Assembly (NCBI GenBank): GCA_934635385.1
Contig: CAKTZI010000025.1
Span: 1-60,313, forward strand
Origin: an uncultured Kiritimatiellota bacterium
Lineage (GTDB): Bacteria > Verrucomicrobiota > Kiritimatiellia > RFP12 > UBA1067
Direction of reading: 5' to 3'
DNA length: 60,313 nucleotides
Shown: positions 25,237-32,340 of the stretch, piece by piece
Numbering within the stretch: position 1 is the first letter of the stretch
Layout: the number at the start of each line of letters is the position of its first letter
Translations under genes and position numbers: made by a program
Notes under the pieces: model-generated
Told to the model about the DNA's origin: nothing
Database searches by the model: none
The model's input: only the letters and a program-made list of their open reading frames with translations

Positions 25237-26436
25237 ATGAAGAGAACGTCCGGCATCCTACAGCTGCATCGCATCCGCAAGCAACCGCTGCGGCGCGTCC
25301 TGGTCGCGATCAACATCGGCGGCGCGTCCGGACGTGACGCGCTCTCGGGGTTCTTCCGCTTCGTCAACGCCGGCAGGCGCTGGCGGCTGCGGCTCCTGGA
25401 CAGCACGTCGCGCATCCGCGAGACGCTGCTCAACGAGACCTCCACGCCCTACGACGGCATCGCGACGGACTACCCCGCCGACGCCGAGACAGTCGACCTG
25501 CTGGCAAAAAGCGGCGTGCCGGTCGTCTTCTCGCACTTCGAGAGCGACCGCCTCGACGTCTTCCCGACGGCCTCGTTCGTCCGGCTTGACGACGAGGACG
25601 TCGGCCGCGCGGCGGCGGACTACTTCTTCGAGATGGGCAAGTTCGGCTCCTTCGCCTTTGTCGCGGGCTCGCCCGGACGGGAGGAGTGGTCGATCCGGCG
25701 CGAGCGCGGCTTCCGCGCGGCCCTTGCGTCCCGGCAGCTCGACTGCCGCACGCTCGTCCTGCCGCCGGAAGCCAACGCGCGCGACAACGCGGCGTTCGTC
25801 CTGACCCTGCAGCGACTGCCGAAGCCCGTGGCCGTCTTCGCCGACTGGGACAACGCGGCCTTTCGGACGCTCGAAATCTGCGCCGAGGCCGGAATCGACG
25901 TGCCGGGGCGCGTCTCGATCCTCGGCACGGACAACGACGAGGTGCTGTGCCGGGGCGTCGAGCCCGCGCTTTCCAGCATCCTGCCCGACCACGTCGGACT
26001 CGGCTTCCGCGCCGCGCAGGAGCTCGAACGCCGCATGAACGGCGGACGCCCCCGGCTCGTCGTCCTGAAGTCGTCCGTCCGCGAGATCCTGACACGCGAC
26101 TCCACGCGCACGCCCCAGCCCGCCGAGCACCTCATCCGCCTCGCGCGGAAGTTCATCGCGGAGAACGACACGCGCCACCTCACGCCGGCAGACGTCGTCG
26201 CCCACCTCGGCGTGTCGCGCTCCCTCGCCGACCTGCGCTTCCGCGAACTGGCGGGACAGACGATCGGCGAGGCGATCGCCGCCGCCCGCATCGGCGCGGT
26301 CAAGCGCAAGCTGATTTCGACGCGCGCGACCGTCACGCAGATCGCGCGCACCTGCGGCTTCCCGAACGCGCCGTCGCTCGTGCGCTTCTTCAAGCGCGAG
26401 ACGGGCCAGACCCCCGCCGCCTGGCGCACGCGCTGA
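25237..26436 (+). CDS. XylR-type transcriptional regulator (sugar-binding domain + AraC HTH)
   Basis: 399 residues. Residues about 15-285 form a LacI-type periplasmic-binding-protein fold (VLVAINIGG, GIATDYPAD, VRLDDEDVGRAAADYFFE, FAFVAGSPG, VSILGTDNDEVLC, LSSILPDHVGLG). Residues about 295-399 are an AraC/XylS DNA-binding pair of helix-turn-helices (LTPADVVAHLGVSRSLADLRF, and QIARTCGFPNAPSLVRFFKRETG). This architecture is known from XylR of enterics and senses a monosaccharide. It is divergent from the LamG-phosphoesterase-GH5 operon and is its obvious candidate regulator. The only ribosome-site-like sequence is within GAAGAC, and the ATG sits 14 bases after the -10, so the mRNA has almost no leader. 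Confidence 0.88.
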   Translation: MKRTSGILQLHRIRKQPLRRVLVAINIGGASGRDALSGFFRFVNAGRRWRLRLLDSTSRIRETLLNETSTPYDGIATDYPADAETVDLLAKSGVPVVFSHFESDRLDVFPTASFVRLDDEDVGRAAADYFFEMGKFGSFAFVAGSPGREEWSIRRERGFRAALASRQLDCRTLVLPPEANARDNAAFVLTLQRLPKPVAVFADWDNAAFRTLEICAEAGIDVPGRVSILGTDNDEVLCRGVEPALSSILPDHVGLGFRAAQELERRMNGGRPRLVVLKSSVREILTRDSTRTPQPAEHLIRLARKFIAENDTRHLTPADVVAHLGVSRSLADLRFRELAGQTIGEAIAAARIGAVKRKLISTRATVTQIARTCGFPNAPSLVRFFKRETGQTPAAWRTR

Positions 26437-26445
26437 AACGACGCC

Positions 26446-26465
26446 GTTTTTGGTATAATATGCGG
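26446..26465 (+). promoter_or_regulatory. Extended -10 promoter of xseB (leaderless)
   Basis: GTTTTTGGTATAATATGCGG, TATAAT at 26454-26459. The xseB ATG starts seven bases after the hexamer, where transcription itself would be expected to start. Confidence 0.8.
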
Positions 26466-26466
26466 A

Positions 26467-26667
26467 ATGAAGTTTGAAGACAACCTCAAGAAGTTGGAAG
26501 GGCTCGTTGCGCAGATGGAGTCCGGCGCGCTCAATCTCGACGACATGATCAAGGCGTTCGAGGAGGGGCGCGCGCTCGTGGCGACCTGCCAGAAAGACCT
26601 GGAGTCCATCCGCCAGCGCATCGAGAAAGTGACCAAGTCCGGCGCTGCCGTGCCGCTCGAAATCTAA
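26467..26667 (+). CDS. xseB: Exodeoxyribonuclease VII small subunit
   Basis: 66 residues with the compact helical XseB pattern: FEDNLKKLEGLVAQMESG (3-20), LNLDDMIKAFEEGRAL (about 22-37), CQKDLESIRQRIEKV. It binds the large subunit XseA in a cytoplasmic ssDNA exonuclease; xseA is not in the window. There is no ribosome-binding site, and the -10 lies only seven bases upstream, so translation must begin on a leaderless message. It is followed by a tract of CCCAAACTT-type repeats. Confidence 0.9.
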   Translation: MKFEDNLKKLEGLVAQMESGALNLDDMIKAFEEGRALVATCQKDLESIRQRIEKVTKSGAAVPLEI

Positions 26668-26668
26668 C

Positions 26669-26715
26669 CTCCCAAACTCCCAAACCTTCCAAACTTCCAA
26701 AACCTCCCAAACTTC
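26669..26715. repeat. Intergenic CCCAAACTTCC-type short tandem repeats
   Basis: Units such as CTCCCAAA, CTTCCAAAC and CCTCCCAAAC fill the whole 51-base gap between xseB and the GHKL ATPase gene. The same vocabulary makes up the in-frame insertion in queA (54893-54987). Confidence 0.75.
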
Positions 26716-26718
26716 TCG

Positions 26719-27756
26719 ATGAAACAGATCTACGTCCAGGCCCAGGCTGACCACATCGAATCGCTCTTCAAGGGCACGCCGCTCGCTGCCATCGAGGAGC
26801 TCGTCTGGAACGCGCTCGATGCGGACGCGCGGGAGGTCAAGGTCGATCTCATCACGAATCCGCTCGGCGCGGTCGACGCGGTGCGCATTTCGGACGACGG
26901 GACGGGCATTGACGTCATCCGCGCCGACCAGACCTTCGGCAACCTCGGCGGCAGCTGGAAGCGCGCGGGGAAGGGCACGGCGACGGCGGGGCGTCGTTTG
27001 CACGGCCGCCACGGGCGCGGACGCTTCAAGGCGTTTGCGCTCGGCTCGAGCGTCGAGTGGCGCACGACGATGCGCGCGGGCGACCGGCTCCTGTCCTACA
27101 AGCTGTCCGGCACGGCGGAACGTCCCGGCGTCTTCTCGCTCGAAGACGCGCCGGCGGGTTTCGCGACGGGCACCGAGGTCTACGTCACGAACGTGCGCGC
27201 GACGGTCGATTCGCTGCTGGACGCGGGCGAGACGGTGCAGAACCTCGCGGCGAAGTTCGCGCTCTACCTGAAGAGCTACCCGAACGTGCGGATCTACTTC
27301 AACGGCCTGCCCGTGACGCCCGTCATCGTGCAGCGTCAGGTGACCGACTACACGCTCACGCTGCCCGGCGGGGCGGAGGCGAAGCTGGAGGTCATCGAGT
27401 GGAAGCGCAAGTTCGTCGGTTCGGGTCGCCTCGTCTTCGCGGGGCCGGACGGCTTCCAGCTTCACGAGCAGCCGGCGGGCGTCCGTTCGGGTGCGGGGCT
27501 CAGCTTCACGGCCTATCTCGTCTCGCCGCGCTTTCCGGCGCTTGCGGCCGAGAATGCGCTCGTGATGGACGAGCTCAATCCCGAAGTCCGCCAGTACCTT
27601 GACGCGACGAAGAAGACGCTGAAGGCGCATTTTCTGGCTCTTGGCGGCGAAAAGACCGCATTCGAGCGTGAATGGGAGGAGCGCATCGGCGCGTTTTCGG
27701 TGGAGGAGCGCAAGACGCTTTTGGCGCTTCTCAAGAGGTCTCTGAAGGCTCGGTAA
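26719..27756 (+). CDS. GHKL/HSP90-type ATPase
   Basis: 345 residues with the Bergerat fold at the N-terminus: N box AIEELVWNALDADA (about 24-37), G1 box ISDDGTGID (about 56-64) and G2 box RHGRGRFKAFALG (about 95-107, preceded by a His/Arg/Gly-rich lid). The following 200 residues form a transducer-like beta domain and a helical tail (about 270-345, FEREWEERIGAF). Proteins with this ATPase near the N-terminus include HSP90, MutL and MORC-like ATPases, but the family's usual longer C-terminus is absent. Partner and role are unknown. The ATG follows the repeat tract directly, with no ribosome site, so it may depend on coupling from xseB. Confidence 0.72.
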   Translation: MKQIYVQAQADHIESLFKGTPLAAIEELVWNALDADAREVKVDLITNPLGAVDAVRISDDGTGIDVIRADQTFGNLGGSWKRAGKGTATAGRRLHGRHGRGRFKAFALGSSVEWRTTMRAGDRLLSYKLSGTAERPGVFSLEDAPAGFATGTEVYVTNVRATVDSLLDAGETVQNLAAKFALYLKSYPNVRIYFNGLPVTPVIVQRQVTDYTLTLPGGAEAKLEVIEWKRKFVGSGRLVFAGPDGFQLHEQPAGVRSGAGLSFTAYLVSPRFPALAAENALVMDELNPEVRQYLDATKKTLKAHFLALGGEKTAFEREWEERIGAFSVEERKTLLALLKRSLKAR

Positions 27757-27793
27757 GGCCCGTCTTAAAATACCCCCCTTGAAAGTCGGGGCC

Positions 27794-27813
27794 TGTTTTC
27801 GGTATAATATGCA
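27794..27813 (+). promoter_or_regulatory. Extended -10 promoter of the EF-G gene
   Basis: TGTTTTCGGTATAATATGCA, TATAAT at 27803-27808. The leader is about 30 bases with AAGGAAG ahead of the ATG. Confidence 0.78.
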
Positions 27814-27845
27814 AAATTTTTCTAAGTAAAGGAAGAAACAAGAAA

Positions 27846-29948
27846 ATGGCAAAGCGCGACATTCCGCTCGATCACGTGAGAAACTTCGGCATCATGGCCC
27901 ACATTGACGGTGGCAAGACCACGACGTCCGAACGCATTCTCTTCTATTCCGGCAAGAACTACAAGATCGGCGAGGTGCATGACGGCGCCGCGACGATGGA
28001 CTTCATGGTGCAGGAGCAGGAGCGCGGCATCACGATCCAGTCCGCCGCGACGTGCGTGCAGTGGGGCGCCTACCGACTCTCGCTGATTGACACGCCCGGA
28101 CACGTGGACTTCACGGCCGAGGTCGAGCGCTCGCTGCGCGTCCTCGACGGCGCGGTCGCGCTCTACTGCGCGGTCGGCGGCGTCCAGCCCCAGTCCGAGC
28201 AGGTGTGGCGCCAGTCCGAGAAGTACAAGGTGCCGAAGATCGCGTTCGTCAACAAGATGGACCGCGTCGGCGCGAACTTCTACAACGTGATGGAGCAGAT
28301 GAAGAGCCAGCTCAACGCGAACCCGGTGCCGATGGTCATCCCGATCGGCGCGGCGGAGACGTTTGACGGCGTCATCGACCTCATCAAGATGAAGGCGCTC
28401 TACTTCGACATGAAGTCGCTCGGCAAGACGGTCATCGAGAAGGACATCCCGGAGGAGTACGTCGAGAAGGCCAAGGAGTACCGCCAGAAGATGGTCGAGT
28501 CGGCCGCCGAGCAGGACGACGCGCTCATGGAGAAGTTCTTCGCGGGCGAGGAGCTGACGAACGACGAGATCAAGAAGGCGATCCGCAAGGGCACGCTCGC
28601 GCGCACGATCACCCCGGCGTTCTGCGGCTCGGCGTTCAAGGACAAGGGCATCCAGCCGCTCCTCGACGCGGTCTGCGACTACCTGCCGTCCCCGCTCGAC
28701 GCGGGCCCGGCGGTCTCGGCCGACGATCCGACCCAGAAGCGCGAGGTGAGCGACACCGAGCCGTTCTGCGGCCTCGCGTTCAAGATCATGAACGACCCGA
28801 AGTCGGGCGGCAAGATCACGTTCGTGCGCGTCTACTCGGGCACGCTGAAGCTCGGCGAGGAGCTTCTGGACTCGACGATCAACAAGGAGCAGCGCATCTC
28901 GCGCCTCTTCCGCATGCACGCCTCGAAGCAGGAGCCCCTGGACGAGGCGCACGCCGGCGACATCGTCGCGTGCGTCGGCCTCACCGAGACGCGCACGGGC
29001 GACACGCTCTGCGACCCCGACCACCCGATCACGCTGGAGTCGATCGACTTCCCGGCGCCGGTCATCTCGGTCGCGGTCAAGCCGAAGTCGCGCGGCGACA
29101 ACGAGAAGCTCGGCGTCGCGCTCCACGCGCTCGCGATGGAAGACCCGACCTTCGTCGTCACGTTTGACCAGGAGACGAGCGAGACGATCATCGCCGGCAT
29201 GGGCGAGCTCTACCTCGAAGTCATCGTCGACCGCCTGAAGCGCGAGTTCAACGTCGAGTGCGACGTCGGCGCGCCGCAGGTCGCGTACCGCGAGACGATC
29301 ACGGTGCCGGTCGACAACGAGTACAAGCACGTCAAGCAGTCCGGTGGCCGCGGCCAGTACGCGCACGTCTGCCTGAAGCTCGCGCCGCAGGAGCCGGGCA
29401 AGGGCTTCGAGTTCGTCAACGAAGTCAAGGGCGGCGTGATTCCGACGGAGTACATCCCGGCGGTCGAGAAGGGCGTCAAGAAGGCGCTCGAGGCCGGCCC
29501 GCTCGCGGGCTTCCCGGTCGTGGACGTCAAGGCGACGGTCTACTTCGGCTCGTACCACGAGGTCGACTCGAACGAGTTCGCGTTCATCACCTGCGCGATG
29601 CAGTGCTTCAAGCAGGCGTTCCTCAAGGCGAAGCCGCAGCTGCTGGAGCCGATGATGGACGTCGAAGTCGTCGTCCCCGAGCAGTACATGGGCGCGGCGA
29701 ACGGCTCGATCAACCAGCGTCGCGGCCGCATCGAGGGCATGGAGGACCGCGCGGGCGTCAAGCTCCTCAAGGCGACCGTCCCGCTCGGCGAGATGTTCGG
29801 CTACTCGAACGCGATCCGCACGGTCACGCAGGGCCGCGGCTCGTTCACGATGATCTTCAAGCAGTACGAGGCGGTGCCGAAGAACATCGCCCAGCAGGTC
29901 ATCGAGAAGCGCATCAAGGAGGGCAAGGTCCGTCCGATGGCCGACTGA
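27846..29948 (+). CDS. fusA: Translation elongation factor G
   Basis: 700 residues, full length. GTPase motifs: AHIDGGKTTTSERIL (P-loop, about 18-32), RGITIQSAA (switch I Thr, about 60-68), DTPGHVDF (about 83-90), NKMDRVGAN (about 137-145), CGSAFKDKG. Domains II-V follow, with MGELYLEVI and GGRGQYAHVCL recognisable, ending at VRPMAD. It drives ribosomal translocation in the cytoplasm. The P-loop has Gly where nearly all EF-G have Ala (AHIDAGKTT). It stands alone here, without rpsL/rpsG/tuf, so it could be a relocated main copy or a paralogue. It is followed by a clear terminator. Confidence 0.93.
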   Translation: MAKRDIPLDHVRNFGIMAHIDGGKTTTSERILFYSGKNYKIGEVHDGAATMDFMVQEQERGITIQSAATCVQWGAYRLSLIDTPGHVDFTAEVERSLRVLDGAVALYCAVGGVQPQSEQVWRQSEKYKVPKIAFVNKMDRVGANFYNVMEQMKSQLNANPVPMVIPIGAAETFDGVIDLIKMKALYFDMKSLGKTVIEKDIPEEYVEKAKEYRQKMVESAAEQDDALMEKFFAGEELTNDEIKKAIRKGTLARTITPAFCGSAFKDKGIQPLLDAVCDYLPSPLDAGPAVSADDPTQKREVSDTEPFCGLAFKIMNDPKSGGKITFVRVYSGTLKLGEELLDSTINKEQRISRLFRMHASKQEPLDEAHAGDIVACVGLTETRTGDTLCDPDHPITLESIDFPAPVISVAVKPKSRGDNEKLGVALHALAMEDPTFVVTFDQETSETIIAGMGELYLEVIVDRLKREFNVECDVGAPQVAYRETITVPVDNEYKHVKQSGGRGQYAHVCLKLAPQEPGKGFEFVNEVKGGVIPTEYIPAVEKGVKKALEAGPLAGFPVVDVKATVYFGSYHEVDSNEFAFITCAMQCFKQAFLKAKPQLLEPMMDVEVVVPEQYMGAANGSINQRRGRIEGMEDRAGVKLLKATVPLGEMFGYSNAIRTVTQGRGSFTMIFKQYEAVPKNIAQQVIEKRIKEGKVRPMAD

Positions 29949-29968
29949 CCGTCGAGGACGAGATTCGA

Positions 29969-30007
29969 CGCAAGGGCGGCGCGGTTTCCCGTGCCGCCCT
30001 TGCGTTT
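29969..30007 (+). terminator. Intrinsic terminator of fusA
   Basis: CGCAAGGGCGGC (29969-29980) pairs with GCCGCCCTTGCG (29993-30004) around GCGGTTTCCCGT, followed by TTTGCG. A 12-bp GC-rich stem. Confidence 0.75.
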
Positions 30008-30085
30008 GCGCCATGCGAAGGACTGAAGGGCGTGAATGTTCGCGAAAACGCAAAGTTTCTGCGTGAACGCAGGGCCGGGCGGCGA

Positions 30086-30100
30086 TATGGTAAAATGCGC
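30086..30100 (+). promoter_or_regulatory. -10 promoter ahead of the AraC-like remnant
   Basis: ATATGGTAAAATGCGCG: TAAAAT at 30091-30096 in the same TGG/GCG context as the other promoters. Confidence 0.55.
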
Positions 30101-30125
30101 GTCCAAGTCTGAAAAGGGACGCATC

Positions 30126-30345
30126 ATGGACACGCATTTGACCGAAAACTGCTTCAAGAAGATGGGCGAGGCCATTGATCGGATTCGCCGTCACCCGGAG
30201 AAGGACTACGGTGTGGAGCGGCTGGTCGCGGAGACGATGCTGTCGCCGAACACAATCCTGTCGCGGTTCCGCAAGCTGACGGGGCTTCCGCCAGGAGACG
30301 GGCCTGACGCCGAAAGCCTGGCGCGAGCAGCACCATGAGGCCTGA
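30126..30345 (+). pseudogene. Remnant of an AraC-type DNA-binding protein, frameshifted
   Basis: From ATG 30126 the frame reads IDRIRRHPEKDYGVERLVAE and MLSPNTILSRFRKLTGL, which is the second half of an AraC/XylS helix-turn-helix domain. At about 30290 it runs out of register. The typical ending TGLTPKAWRE continues in another frame to a TGA at 30343-30345. The gene has a ribosome-site-like AAAAGGGA and its own -10, but lacks any effector domain and the first HTH. It is a decayed regulator, probably once linked to the broken mutarotase/symporter gene that follows. Confidence 0.6.
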
Positions 30346-30360
30346 ATGGGAAACTTCTGT

Positions 30361-31741
30361 ATGATAGCTCGTCTGCTCTTCGCTGGTCTTGTCGCTGCGT
30401 CGGCGTTCTGCACGTTCGCGCGCGTTGACGTTAAGTGGGGCGACCGTTTCGACTTGCCGGGCACGGGCGTGGCGCGTCCGTTTGCCGGCGTGTCGCATGG
30501 CGTCGTGCTGCTCGGCAAGATGCCGGGGGTGGCGGCGTTGGGAGACGTGGTGTACGTGACGGGCTCAAACGTCCTCTGGAAGATCGATCTCGCGTCGGAC
30601 GCGCCGTGTTGGGAGGAGGCGCGCGAGGTTGTGGGGCTGCCCGCCGTCTTCGGCGAACAGCCGGTTCTCGTCGCGCAGAAGGGGCGTCTTTTCCTCTTCC
30701 CCGGCTACGATGCGCGGACGGGACGTGCATTGGACGCCCGCTTCGGCAAGACGTTCGTCGGCGCGTCCGCCGTGGCCGTCGGCGACCAGCACATCCTCCT
30801 CTTCGGCGGGGCGGACGAGGCGGTGTGGAACGCGAAGCTGCCGCCGGATCGCCCGGTTGGCGACTACCGTTTCGCCGAAGCGATTCGCGCCTATTCGGTC
30901 GTGGGCGATGCCTGGTTCGAGCTGCCGGGCGGTGTGCCGCGTTGCGGTGCGGCGGTCGTGCGGGTGTCTACTTCATGCGGCGCAACCGTTCGGCTGACGA
31001 CTATTTCCGCGCCGGCGGCAAGCTGCCGTGGTGGGTCGTGTCGCTCTCGATCTACGCGACGATGTTCTCGTCCATCACCTTCATCTCCATTCCGGCGATG
31101 TCGTATCTCGACGACTGCCGCTACTACGTCATATCCTTCGGCATCCTCATCCTTGCGCCGGTCGTGGCGAAGCGGCGAAGTCCATCGTCTTCAACGGCGT
31201 CCTGTCGTTCGTGAACTGCTTCGTGTTCTTCGTCCTCGGCGTCGCGCTCTGGACGTTCTACAAGTCGCATCCCGCGCTTCTGGACGTGACGATGCCGAAG
31301 AACGACTCGATCCTGCCGCTCTTCATCGGCAACGACCTGCCGGTCGGCGTCTCCGGGCTTGTCCTCGCCGCCGTCGCGGCGGCCACGATGTCCACGCTCT
31401 CCGCCAACCTCAACGCGGCGGCGAGCGCAATCACGGTCGATTTCTACAAACGGTATTGGATGAAAGGTTCGTGGGATTCGCGCAAGCTGCTCGTCTGCGG
31501 CAAGGTGTCGACGGTTGTCGTCGGCGTGTTGGGCGGCGTGATGGCCTTAGGACTTGCGAACGCCGACATCGGGAACGTCTACGACCAGTTCCAGCGGTTT
31601 CTTGGCGTGCTGACGGGCGGGCTCGTCCTCCGGGGCTGGAGCGCGGACAAGGACTTTGCCACGCAGGTTTTCGTCTCCTCCGGGCGAGAGGTGCGATGGG
31701 GTTTCGTAAAACATAAGCATATTTTGCGCAATACAATATAA
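30361..31741 (+). pseudogene. Broken kelch mutarotase / sodium:solute symporter fusion gene
   Basis: The first frame (30361 to about 30960) has a signal-like start and a kelch-type beta-propeller of the NanM/permuted mutarotase kind (FAGVSHGVVLL, DQHILLFGGAD), already missing blades. A second frame then gives YFMRRNRSADDYFRAGGKLP and SLSIYATMFSSITFISIP, the start of a sodium:solute symporter. From about 31180 a third frame gives FNGVLSFVNCFVFFVLGVA and LVLAAVAAATMSTLSANLNA, later symporter helices. Several membrane segments between these blocks are gone. At least two frame changes coincide with deletions, so no full transporter is made. Intact relatives pair sialic-acid or similar sugar epimerisation with uptake. 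Confidence 0.8.
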
Positions 31742-31747
31742 GCGAAA

Positions 31748-31765
31748 ATATGATATAATATGCGC
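31748..31765 (+). promoter_or_regulatory. Extended -10 promoter of the poly-G small ORF
   Basis: AATATGATATAATATGCGC, TATAAT at 31754-31759. An ATG (31766) lies six bases downstream, so the message would be leaderless. Confidence 0.7.
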
Positions 31766-31909
31766 ATGACTTTTTGCGCGAGAAGATCTTGGGTCTCTGC
31801 CCTTGGGCTGCTGCTGGTGGCCGAAGGGCGCTTCCTCGCCCCCCGTGAGGGGGGGGGGGGGGGGCAAGCCTCGCGGCATCGCCCGCCGCGTGTCGTGACG
31901 GCGGGCTGA
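31766..31909 (+). CDS. Small ORF spanning a 16-G tract (doubtful)
   Basis: 47 codons from the leaderless ATG: a basic start and hydrophobic core (WVSALGLLLVAEG) then a Gly run encoded by the G-tract, ending at TGA 31907-31909. If the tract gained one G the frame would instead stay open to a TAA near 32030, overlapping the next gene. Product and reality are uncertain. It may be the head of a deleted gene or a leader peptide. Confidence 0.25.
   Translation: MTFCARRSWVSALGLLLVAEGRFLAPREGGGGGQASRHRPPRVVTAG
31849..31864. repeat. Run of 16 G
   Basis: Preceded by CCCCCCGTGA, the tract lies between a strong promoter and the small secreted-protein gene at 32022. Length changes would alter the frame of the overlying small ORF. 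Confidence 0.85.
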
Positions 31910-32021
31910 CGACGCCCGACGGGATTCGCGGCCTTGAAGAGATGTTGTTCGCTGTCCGTCACGTCCAGATGGGGGCTGTGACGGGGCGACGACGAAAAAA
32001 CACTCAGAAAGGAACGAATCC

Positions 32022-32324
32022 ATGGTTCAGGTAAAGTCATTCGGAAAGAAAAGCCGTCAGGGAGACGGCCGCCAGGTAGATCTGACGCCGTGTCGAAAGC
32101 GACTCGTCGCCAGTCTGCTGGCGGGGGCGTTGCTGCTGACGGGCGGCGTCTGGGCGAACGAGCCGTTGGAGTGGAAATACGACACAAGCGGACGGATCGA
32201 GGGAACGGTCTCGGAGAGTGCCGTGCCCGTGACGGAATCTTTCATTTCGTCGTTGGCGTTTACGGCGTGGTCTGTCGGGTTCGATCTCGACACGATGTCC
32301 GCGTTCTGCCTGATCATCCGTTAA
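32022..32324 (+). CDS. Short hypothetical secreted protein, possibly truncated
   Basis: 100 residues. A basic stretch of about 25 residues precedes a signal peptide (RLVASLLAGALLLTGGVWA), then NEPLEWKYDTSGRIEGTVSE and a short tail ending SAFCLIIR. A good ribosome site (AGAAAGGAA) is eight bases before the ATG. No family is recognised. Since the mature part is only about 55 residues, and neighbouring loci are deletion scars, this may be the head and tail of a once longer exported protein. It lies ten bases before the ribosome site of the SUMF1 gene and may share its mRNA. Confidence 0.4.
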   Translation: MVQVKSFGKKSRQGDGRQVDLTPCRKRLVASLLAGALLLTGGVWANEPLEWKYDTSGRIEGTVSESAVPVTESFISSLAFTAWSVGFDLDTMSAFCLIIR

Positions 32325-32340
32325 GAAAGGGAACATGCAC

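Noticed and set aside
27822..30518. An 898-codon minus-strand open frame across the EF-G gene
   Set aside because: The composition is dominated by Arg, Leu, Asp and Val with no recognisable domain; it mirrors the third-position bias of fusA.
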